A stretch of 64,000 bases of DNA from Opisthorchis felineus (Eukaryota > Platyhelminthes > Trematoda > Opisthorchiida > Opisthorchiidae). Below, piece by piece: positions 43,201 to 55,287 of this stretch. The DNA is taken from positions 140,498-204,497 of the forward strand of contig SJOL01008576.1 in assembly GCA_004794785.1 (NCBI GenBank), read 5' to 3'. The notes under the pieces were generated by a model. It was given only the letters and a program-made list of their open reading frames with translations, did no database searches and was not told the origin of the DNA. Both the position numbers and the translations under genes were made by a program. Numbering within the stretch: position 1 is the stretch's first letter; the number at the start of each line of letters is the position of its first letter.

Positions 43201-46200
43201 CACGCCCGGCCCGATCCGTGCCAATAGGTTCTCTTCGATGAACTCTACCCGATCGCTCCTCCTCCGTCAAGCATTCGGAAACCCCAGTAACCTAAAAAAG
43301 AGAGTAGTAGATTGGAAGTAGCCGTAGCCCAACCGAAACAACTGTGCAGATGTTTTCATCAGGCAGAGCAATTTGGAAGCTCGAACGAATGAGTATGATA
43401 GTGAGGACAGGTGGTTCCTGTTTCCATGTGCAGTCAGTCGTACGATCGAACTGTATGTAATAGTACACTTGCAGGCAAAGTCTCAATTTGTCAAGCCAAG
43501 TGATGAACCTACCAGACTGGTCGAGTTTTAAGACCGTTCCTGAGGAAAATGGACGAATTCAGTTAGTCCGAGTGAGCAAACTGGAAACACGTTGTCCCAG
43601 GCAATCTAACGACATGATAGTAAGGTCCAAACAAGGTGATTAGAATTGTGCCACACACGTCCAGTCTTTGAGAGGAAAACCAAACCGATTCCCACAGATA
43701 CGGCAATGAGAAATTAAAAGGCATGAAATTTCCATGCGTTATGTCACCTGTAATGATAGCCACTTTGCATCCAGATTTACTGGTCCGCACGTGATATGCA
43801 ACACCCTGCATACCGTCTACTGTCTCAAGAGGTTAGTGTCAAAAGCGATATTTCACTCTGGAGCAACTTATTCCGAGACAAACATCAGCAAGAATCAAAA
43901 TACAAGTCAGGGAGATATGGAGTTTCAAAACATATAGGATGGATACCCACGTAGTGCGCCGACATAACGTGTAAACACGGGGTGGATTAAAATAAACGTG
44001 AAATATTGGGAAAAGGCCGCATCAAGTTACTACCGACTGGGGATTCAGCTGGGGACATTCATGACCGAAAAAGATACTCACTTGGTGTTTAACGCAGATA
44101 GGACAGAGCCAGCTACTCGAGGGAGCCGACTGTAACGGAGGATTGAGACACGTCAAATGGTATACAGCTGTGCACCCGTCACAACACAAGACGTCACCAC
44201 TTCTGTAACACATAAGAATTCAAACGAAGTAGTTTACTTCTTTCGGGAAAAAAAGAGGAACACTGATTCAAAACTGATTTATGGAAAAGCACTATGATGT
44301 ACGTTTGGCACATATATGGGTGAGAGCTACAAAACAGGCAAACCGGTGCACTGCCTAGTTGTCCAGTGAAAAAAACCGAATTCATCATCATCAGTTTAAA
44401 ATTCTTCGTAGAGATCTTGCGTAACGGTATTCACAAAAGACCATAATCTTTTGAATCAGCCCTAACTAGTACAATACACTTCTTTCTCTTCATCGAGTGA
44501 GTGGAATCGGCAGATGAGAAGGGAAAACCTAAACTGATCTAACTTTACTTCAAACGTCAAAAATCGGCCATAAATTACGCCCACCTTACAGCAACACCCA
44601 GTCACATTCTAAAAGCACGCAACCTTGTGTGTACAGAAGCGTTTAGAGCTTTTTGTATGCCCTCAAACGCCTGCAAGTCTAAGAACACAAACATATTATA
44701 TTAACAAACTTCCTAGGTATTCCCTGCCGAACAAGCGCGCTAAGCAGCACAGACCGGTCGAATGGGTCAAAAGTGCCCTGGAAATCCGGAGATACCGTGA
44801 CAGAACGCCATACTTATAGGTATGGACAGGCCGAAATCCCACTTCCTGCGCTCGAGTCAATGCTTCACGGGCCACCCCATAAGGCAACGAAGGACAAGTG
44901 ACGCCAACAGTCTCGTTACGAGTCGAGTCAAACTGAGTCCTGTGATTACCACATTCATTACTGGCTCCCTTTTTCCCAAACCGGCAGTAGTGTTTACTCT
45001 TCCCAGTCTCGCTTTCCAAAATAGATGCTGCATATGAAGCTTCTACTGAAGGGGGATATTGATATCGTACGAAAAAGGAGCTAGTCGATAGTCGTTTCTC
45101 GCGAAAGTGGGTCAATTCGAAGAAGAAAGCGTCTAAGTTCACTTGCCATTGCCGCCAACATGATTGTTGCAAACCTACTCGAAGTTAACGGGCGAACGAC
45201 CGGGGACGGCAAATTCCTATTTGAAAAATCTAGGTTCTGTGACGGACATTAACCCTCTCGCGATCTCTTTCTCTGGTCAATGCCGATCGCCGAATTGAAA
45301 AACCAAAAGCAAGCGATTCATACGAGTAAAACAAGGATAAAGTAGTCTGCTTGCGTCACGATCGATTGGTCTGAGTGACTTGCGGTCATGTGAACAGACC
45401 ATGAAGGTGCGTTCAAACGCTTTCTGAGTGCACAGACAGGTTGCGTCAGCGAGTCGCGGTTGCCTCAGCTGTGGCCAGACATTGATACTCTACGGATCTT
45501 GGTAGGTGCAGTATTCGGAAAGCGTTGTTAGAATCAACCAAGTGACTCATACAAGCCAAGTGAGCGACCACTGCGCTAGTAACAGACCTCCTCGGTCCCG
45601 TTGTCAGCCAGAATGTTATGCTCCTTTATTCTCTTGCACAACTGCAGTGTTGTGCGCCCTATTTGTTCTGCTGTACAACAGCAGTTGAAGGTGAAGTTGC
45701 ATTACACTACTGTCATGAACGGGGGGAATGTTGAATTCGTTTATTTGAAAAAAGCTTACTTTTGATGCATTACCTGCATGCCATTCAAAACCCACCACCG
45801 GCTTTCATCGCTATGAGCTACGATGGTGGTGCTCTTTCGATAGACTGCACAGCATCTTCGGTGGGGAAATGAATCAGCCAAAAAGACTGGTAGAAAACGG
45901 TGGTGGTATATGGCAGTCTGCAGTTATTTGTTCTCTGATACCTCTCTCAGAACAGGTCGGAATTAGCTCCCCTCAGGTAATTCCTCAAGGACTGATAATT
46001 ATACTGCATAGTACGGTCGACAACAGTTGACACCCACAGAAACTCAAACTGAGACCAGTTTGACAGTCTTTAGTAATCATTATTTTTGGTGGATTAGTGC
46101 AAATTTGTACTCTACTTATGGAACTCTACTTATGAAACAGATTTTTTACTCTGAAACATCTTTTCAACTTTCCCGAACTTTTGGGAAACATTCGTTGAAT

Positions 46201-49200
46201 TTACTACTGACGATAAATCCCCGTCAGAGCAAATTTTGTGTTAATCTCCATCTCCAAGACACTAGGTGTGGAATTCATCAAAATCGAAAGCCAACTTGCT
46301 CGCACTGCGGAAGATCTAAACCAGGTCACGATTTGTCCCACATAGCCGTCTGGTTGAAATAGCAGTTTGAAATGTTTTTACCTCTTGTTCAGTTCAAACA
46401 ATAAACTGATAACAACCAAATTGCAGAAGGAAATTATTTCATACACTCTCCGCCACTGGAAAATGTGCAAAGTGGAGTAGAACAGCTAGGTTAAGACGCA
46501 CGTTGCATGGTTTATACACGTCTGAAACTACGTGATTAGTCGACAACACAAATGGGGGTCTTAGATTTTCCTGAGCGAGCAGCCCAGGATTAAAGCAAAG
46601 GCACGAAGATAAATTTCCTTTCAGGCGTAATGGGTTTGGTTTTCATCGTTGTAGCAGCCTTGTGTTTTGAGATGAACCTGTCCAGACAATCATTTTCACG
46701 AAGCAGGTTAGCTAACGAGTGGAGTTCGGCTGTAAGTTCACTCTCAGGGAAGATTCCTCTTGTCCTGTCAACAAGAAGGCGAACTAAAGTTCGATTGTAT
46801 TCAGTGGAATAAACTTGTTGAACTTATTGCATTGTCCCATCCAAGACGGCTTCCGGTAAACCAAATGTTTCATTGGACCACCACTTGCGCTTAGCAGTTG
46901 TACTTCCAGGAAATGAAAAGAGCAGTTATTTTACTCTTTGGATGCTTCGTCTATCTATTTATCTTCTTCAGTCTTCCTTTCAAAGAGGATCTGGCCGCAG
47001 ACTACCTGACGCGGCGTCTACATAACACACTTGGGAAAACCTTCCGGCCGCTTCACTCAAAGTGTGGTTCACGACTACTCAGGTGATATCCCTAAATCAC
47101 ATAGATAAGCTGCCGGTTCATGCCCAAAACATGATAGTCTACTCCTTCACCTGCTGTTGCTTTCTGAATGCTGCACCAAGATTCGTTCAGTATCAATGTC
47201 TAGCCGCAGCTGAGGCAACCGCGATTCGCCCACGCAACCTCAGTCTGCACACTCAGAAAGCGCTCGAACACACAGAGTCTTCCATGGTCCGCTCAAGTGA
47301 CCGCTGGTCACTCAGGTCAATCGACCGTAACGTAAACAGTTTTCACGCTTTTATCCGCAAACTCTATTTTACCTTTGTTTACTTCTATGGGTCGCTCACT
47401 CGTAGTTTTGCAATTCGCCTATCTGCATTGACCAGAGAGAGAGGTCGCGAAAACGTTAATGTAAGTTAAATTATGTGCTACAATGACTCTTATGGATGAA
47501 GTGCGTACTCGCAAAAAGGTGAGGAGGACATCCACAGTTTACCTACACCTACACCTACAGTCTATAGACGGAGACAAGAGCGAGCAAAAGGTTAGGGTTA
47601 TATACAAACTACAAACCTTCCGGTCAGCAGATTTGAGCTTTAACCGCTGAGCTATCTCGACCTTCCTCAACCTGGCAGTATCCCAATCTCCATGCTTACT
47701 TCGAGCTTTACAGCAGTTATGTATCAACAAGGTGCATTGTCGGACGACTATCTATTAGCTAGGCCAGAATTGAAAAGTCTTCTTGCCTTCCATTTACCCA
47801 TTCACAGTTTTAGGCTACGTGGAATAATAATGCTTGAGGCAAAACGTAAAAAAACTGTAGATTCTTGGCCTATAACCTTAAAGTAGATAAAATGAAATTA
47901 GCACACAATGAGGCTCATGCCAGGGGAGGCAAACACTTATGAAATGATATCGGTTAAAGACGACGGTCTTGAAAGCTACTCGTTGGATTCTTCATAGAAA
48001 AACAACTCACTGATGACACACACGACAATGATCCTCGTGTGGTAGAAATCCATCCCGCAAAATGTCCCCACGAACTGGACCCGTGGCCACTATGAGATTA
48101 ACCAGACCTCTGAGTACAGCTACGCGTTTTTCGACCGGAACAAATGGATAAGCGGGATCTAGTGGAATGAGACCAGCTGGGAATAGAGCGGCAGTAAGCA
48201 CATTGTCTGCACCACCGCCACCGGTAGGACCACAGCCAGCAGCACCGGCGGCATACGCAGCAGCCATACTCATTGAACTGAGACTGGAAGCAGCAGCCAG
48301 AGCCGCAGATTCAGAGGACTTCACGCTTGCCAAATAGGCTGCCAGTAAATGTGGCCAGGTGAAACGGTCAAGCAGGTGGAACGTTATTGTGACGGAGTCT
48401 TTAGAGTCAACTGGATACATCAACGTTCCTGCAGCATCGTCTTCACGTGTCAGAGCTCTCAACAGTGCAATGTGAATCTCAGCGAGCAGAATAGAATTCT
48501 CATTCGCAACCAGAGCCGCCAAAAAGTCTTCAACCTTGAATGGCGAAAGACGAAGCAGTCGGTTGTAGCGGTTTAATATCTCGTATATTGAAAAAGCATC
48601 CATAATCAGGCGCTTCGGGCAAACTAAGTCGGACGCAGATGGCGGTAATGCCAAGTGAGGTGACTGATACAATAGTTGAATGGGGTCCACGTTCAACATT
48701 GCTATGGTGAAGGGATCGCTTGAAACGGGACACACAGGGAGCTGATCAGAGACAATTCTGGATGATGTATCAGGTCGGGTTGAAGACTGTTGTTCATCCT
48801 CCTCCATAATTGCATCCTCTTCCTCCGCATCCAGCGAGTGGGAAAATTCATCCAAGGGATATGAACGCTCAGATCGGTCCTCCACCCCATCATCTTCGTC
48901 CAACTCTTCATGTGGAGAAAGTGTTCGAAGGTTGGTCACTTCCTCATAATCCAATTTAGATCCGCTGTAGGAGGAAACGGTACCATCGCCATATTCACTG
49001 TCATCTCTACCGCTGTCTTCTTCAACTAGGCCGGCAAGAACTGCATAGTTGGGCTGCGATCCGCGACGTGCAGAATTCCCAGCAAGCCTTCTGGGCACCT
49101 TATGGTCTTGCTTCTTTGGACCAGGCTTCGACTTCTTCGCACGTGCAGCCTGGAAAAAGGATGCAGGAGAAGATCGCATCACAATCAACACATTCATTCA

Positions 49201-52200
49201 TATACTTATAACTCTAGTACCGTAAAAAGAATTCAAACAAGAAGGACGCCACAGCAAAAAGATGGGTAGCAGAGAAGGTAGCAGTCGAACTGTCTGGTGC
49301 TTGGCCACAAAGGTAAGCACTTCACAATTTGTGAAAAGAGAAAAGGTTCGCAACTGAAGCAAGATTGATTGTGCTGTGTAACGAATTCCGGTGAGAAATA
49401 GCTTATTTATTCTTACGAATAACGCGCCTTCGGCACGAGACCAACCATCCACGATAACACAACTGGACCTCAAATGCGCACAACTGGTCCACGCATGCTC
49501 CTTCTATCCCGTTCCAGTTGTCCGAGACTCTCTAAAACTCCGGTAAATTGTGTTCCACTAAAAATTACACGCTAGTCTGCTTGTACCTGTTCCCACAATT
49601 TCGCACACCCCGTAAGCTGTTACTAATGATTTGCAGTCTGCTCCCAACACTAAGTAATCACGAGGAAAACTGGGCCGCGTTGCCAGAGGGTATGCGAGCT
49701 ACCAGTGCACTATCTGACACGTGAACGCTAATAAAGCAAATCTACCGCGCCAGTTGAAAAATGACACGAACAGAAACAGATGTCTTTAGTTAGTTCGGTT
49801 TTCCAACCACCAACCACGCACAATTGTACGCTGGCTCGGGCTGCCAGTGTCCGATATGAAGAGACAAATTATGTATGGTATAAATATTTGAATGAAAAGA
49901 AACACAGCAAGTAATGGATTAAAGGTAATCACATTTATTCATTTATTCACAGGTAACCATACAGCTCGAGTAGCACACACTTAAACGTTAGGCTTAAGGG
50001 ATGGATACAACACAGTCATCGACTGCGAGAATTCACCACGTCGGTAAGCACATCTAGCCGGTGATAGGTTGGTAGCTATAACCACCTCACAGATGACAAG
50101 AAACCAACTCAGCTAAGACCTGCTGTCACGTTTCCCATGTTCTCCTTCTTTTTCAGAGAAACGGACAGTGCTGAGGCAAACCACCGTCTTCATAGAGCAA
50201 ACATGACCCAGCCAGCATAACCGGCTGAACCACATCACATCTTCAAAGTTGGATACACTTGACTGGTTGCTCAAAATCTGTTTTTGCAGTTCAGCATTGT
50301 TAACCAACATTCACGCAGTACATGTGCAATGCTTCGAAGACACTGACGTTCAGTGGAAAACAGTCGTCTTTCGTCGCATGGGGTTTACAAAGGACGCCGG
50401 ATCGACGTCGCTGATGGCGCCTTATTTCGACGTGATGCTCAGATGTGTTTATCCTAATGCTGTCTAAATGTGTAGGCACCTTAGCCTTGACCCTTTCCTT
50501 TGAGGACACTAGGCTTATTCACACTATGTGTCCACACACACTATGTCCATACCCATCCCCCTTCTTTACACTCTTTACTGAACCCTTCTTCCCTCATGGT
50601 TGTGTAGCCGTTGACCAGCAGAATGTAGTACCTGTGTATTGCTGCCAACTGTGATTATAAGGAGGATGAGACAGTAAAAAGAGGCTTCAAAGAGTCCAGC
50701 GTTCACTGTTGGCAACGTCCCAGTCGGGTGATACACAAATCAATTGAAACTGGCAAATACCCTTCAGTTTGTAAAGGTAAGTGTTTGGAAAAGACAATGC
50801 AGCGAACGCTAGAAACGAATAATTCAAAACCAAACCCAAATGAAAAAACTGCATATTGAAACTTACAAATAGCGATCAAACATGCATCTAACTGGATCAC
50901 ATGCACGGCAGTCAAAGACGAGTACAGAAGACTCTACTGAGCAAACGAGTTTGTCAGTCAGACTGCCCATTATGTCTGCTCATGAAAGAGAGCAACGCAA
51001 GTAAGCTCCAGGGGAGGAGGAAGCAGCTTGCTGAGGTGAAAAAATTACCGCATAAAAATCATAACCACGCACCTGTTTCTTGCGCCGCGCTTCTTCCTCA
51101 TCCTCCCGCTGTTTCTCTTCTTCCAAACGCCTGAAGTACTCGTCATCATCAAGCTCACCCTCCAGTCCAGCATCGGCCTCGTCGGAGTCATCTTCACCAA
51201 GCCAGGGCGCATAAGAGTCGACGACTTTCTTGCGAGAAGCATTCTTCGCCGGTTTAGAACGACAGATTTTTCTGGCAGCGGGTGTCACCGCTAGACAGGG
51301 TAAGTGAAAGACAAACCCATATCTGTTTGCATCTAGCACGAGAAGCAATAGCAACGAAACTCCACAGACAAAATAAAAGAACGCTCAGCCAACAGACTAG
51401 TGAAGTTGAATGCCGACACCAAAGCACCAAGAAGAAAAACAAATTCCAACAATTAAAAATGGTCTGGAAACCGAAAGCTCGTAAGGTGTAAGCTGAGTCT
51501 ACAAGTATCAGAAGAACAAGTGACGCGCGGACTGCTTCAGAATATCATAGTATGGTGAATCTATGGATCCCATCCCCTCGCTCTTGATTACTACAGCCTC
51601 CTTCAGTGAATCTCCTAGGCAACAAATTCACCCAATCCACTTGGACTGGGGGCGATCTTTTCCTTTCATACAAAATAGCACCTCGATGAAACGCTGGGCT
51701 GTAGCTCTGGAATATCTAGCGAATGTCTTATTCTAGTATGTGTCACCACTTGAGGTGTTACCTGTGTGCGTTATTTCTGGCACGAATACCAGAACTTTGA
51801 TGAATCAGATACCGAAGTACTCCCAAGGAGATAATACTCAACCCCTGGCAATTTTCGGGAACGCACGAAGTTTCCAACCCCAAAATTTCTCACCGTATAC
51901 TCCTCGGAATTACCCTCAGAGGCGAATTACCAGGGACTGGTCGTCTGACTGCCAAATGCCCAGTTGCTGCAGCAGCGCCAAAGATGCCAAACAGCAACTG
52001 TTCCAGGTCTTTCTGACATCAAGAGTTTCTCACATTGTGGACAAAACATATTGGTGCTATATGGAGTGAAGAAAGTGTCCAAGGAAAGGGACACATGAAT
52101 ACTATCCTCAAAAGGGGCATGCAAACATTGTATGAACACCATCGCCGCATTAGCCGAGTAGCCTTGATATAGAATATTTCACCCTTTGAAGTTTGACTGA

Positions 52201-55200
52201 ACAGAGAACATTAGTGCTGCAAAAAGATGTATGGCCCACATAATCACTCTCCGACAGGGGTACCTGCCTCCAGCAACCAACAGTCCTCATAGGTCATTGG
52301 TATTATATGAAGCCCTGTGAGCCAAATCTCGTTGACGCCAGGTCATTGTCGGGCTCTCGCCCGTGTTAACCACATCTAACGGTGTTGGGTAAGGCCGTCC
52401 CCTTCCTCTTTACACTCGAAATCGGTCACCTATATGAGTACTCACTCCAAGCCTCTAATACCTGTGGGGTCGAAGTGCTCCAAGGGCATTCGCTTATAGG
52501 TGTTAAGTACATGGACGACGTAGCTAGCCTTGGATCTAGCGTCGTCTGCGCCGTCGAGATGCAAAGAACACTGAATGGGACAAACAGTTCTACCTCACGG
52601 TCTGGTATGCGTCCCACACCTGGAAAGTGTAGAGTGCCGTTGCAAGAGTGGGTAGGATAATGCTTGCGGATGAGTAGAATGAGGTAGCAGACAGGTTTTA
52701 CCTGGGCAGCTGCATCACTCCAGGTGGTCTAGCCAGAGATGACGCTTCCAACCGAATCTGAAAAGCCAATCATCATCATCATCGTAAAAAAATCATTCAG
52801 CTGTAACACCCTTTCGGTGCTAGCTGTCATGCCACCCAAAGGAAGCACGAGGGCTGGGATACTGCCAGGTTGCCCAAGCCTAGACAGAGGAAGTCGAAAT
52901 GGAGAGGTTGGGTTCGAACCACGGACCTTCCGGTCAGTAAGTTCACGCTCTAACCACTGAGCCATCTTGCCCCAACAACAGCAACATCATTGTTGAGACT
53001 GATGCTTCACTGCCGTAAACTAAAAGTTTATTTACCTATAAATAAAGACCTGAAGTGGAAAGAAGATAAAAGAGTGGTTGGGGAAGGGGGCGTGGTGCTG
53101 GTCTACGGCAAATATTCTGAGGTGTCCATACCTTCAAGCGCCAAACCAGGTAATTCGGAAGGAAATTGACAGCACGGATGCCAGTGACATCGATTAGCCG
53201 CCATTTTTTGCAATGCCTCCAGCCAAGCGCGTGGGGGTCACGGAGATCCCATCTTGGAAAGCATGCTGCACCAAGGACGCCCAGATTCGTCGTATTCGTT
53301 TTCCAGCCATGCTTCCAAGAGATGACCCGTAGCTTAAAGCACAAACTTCCTGACCGGATGGTCCGTGGTTCGAATCCAGCCTCTGCATCTCGACTACTCC
53401 TGTTTAGGCTTGGGCAGCTTGGCAGTATCTCAGCCATCGTGCAACCTTCGGGCGACACGGCAGCTAGGCACTGAAAACGTGTTATACCTGAACGGCTTAA
53501 TTACTAGTCTGCATCATTTTAAAGGAGGCACTCGTCTCGGAATACGGGGTTTCAGCATGTGTGGCACATGGTCGAGCCACCGCAGGTGATGGAATAAGGT
53601 ACCTGCTGCACAATGAGGTACCCGTTTTTTAATTACCTCGGTAAGAAATCTTTGACGTCATCCAACACTAGTAAAGCTTTTGAGACATCGGTGGTCAAAA
53701 ACCTGAAGACGCCTCACACCATCTATCTACGCACTTAGCGCACATTTGAAAAGCGCAGTGAAAAGCAGTAGCGGAAAAGCATGGTCGGAGTTCACTGGGT
53801 ATTACAGAAGGATCGGCCCTCGCCACCGGTAAGTAATGTCAACTGGTCCATTTGGATTCGGGGCTGGTTCGTTCGTGGTTAAAACGCTGTTATGGAAATT
53901 GGCATTGCAAAGGAACAGTCTGTGGTCGGCACACATCTGAAGTAAACGATTTCCGTTGTCCGTGCGTCTCGTATCAAACCCGATACGACCATGCAATTGG
54001 GACTAAGCAGCGCTTAGTCTACTTACATGGGCGTTCATGTCATCGGCAACCACAATGGCGTCCCAGCTTTTAGTCCACTGGGAAAGTACACCTATGGCAT
54101 CATAGATCATATGGAGGATTGAGAGCTGCAGTCCGTTGAGGCGTAAGCAGACACAAGTAACGGTGAGCGATTGACCCCGATTTCGCGATATTCTTTCACA
54201 GAAGTTGCCAAACGAACGGCACAGAGGCGATTGGCAAATGATATCCAGTCAGGTAGAAACGCTTCCCCTCAATGGCTCAACACAATACCCAGTCACGCAT
54301 ATCCAACTGCAGTGGTCCCCGCATCACCAGAATTACGCAGCCCGAAGTGAGAAGAGAGTTAGGGGTAGTCAGCTCAATCACAGTGCTTGCGTCCTGGATC
54401 CTTGTTTTCGACATGCAGCATATATCAATGCCGAGGGGATCCAGCGTACGAGCAACAGCCTCTTGTTGTCCTGCTTGCTTCAGTGTCACTAAAGGCAGCT
54501 AAGTAGACCGGCCTTCAGAAAAGAAAAGAACTAAAGGGGTTTAGGTTTGTTTGTGAAGTCTGGCGCACAGAAGCCGTAGTCGAACGCGGTGCATGGCGAA
54601 CAAAGCGGATAGTACTGGTGCTAGACCTGTAGAGAGATTATTCACGTTATGGTGGGATAGGACAGAAGGGTAAATGGCTGCAGCTGCATGTTTTCGCTTA
54701 CACGCCCACTGATGCAGATGTAAACCCGAGGGATTAAGATGGGCCAGTAAACACAGAGGGGTGTGATGAGAACTGTTAGCTGACCTACGTATGGTGACAA
54801 AACAATGACCAGGGGCATTGTCTTTTTCCACACCAAAAAGTTAGTGTTGACCATAAATTCCCCCAAGTAACACCGGGATACCTCTGCAGATAAATTACTG
54901 GTGGGTGGTGTGGTGGATCCCTGAACACAACACCAGTTGCTGAGTAAACCAAAACAAAATATTGAAAGAGCTTGGTTTGGTAATCACCTAGTGACATCCG
55001 TGTCCACTACATACAGGAATATAATTAAGATGACTAGCTGATTCATACAACCTGATCCCCACAGTTCGACATCACAAAAGAATGAGTTGCCACAACAGGT
55101 TGCATTCCACTCAGTTCAAAGCTGCACTTCCGCACATCCGGTATGGGAGCTTCGCAGCACCAACTGCATCGCCTAGTCAAGCAGAGTACTTCGATTGCCA

Positions 55201-55255
55201 AACGTCTCAAAGATAGAAAAGCTCCAGCAGAGAAGGGCATTCTCTACCCGCAACC

Positions 55256-55287
<32 letters not shown>

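Noticed and set aside
44696..45172. 158-codon minus frame in intron 3
   Set aside because: Does not fit the phase between exons 3 and 4, which already join into a perfect PHD finger; no motif recognised.
52440..52600. YMDD motif as sign of a retrovirus or hepadnavirus insertion
   Set aside because: Flanking sequence is clearly RTE-like LINE RT; no viral gag, protease or LTR.
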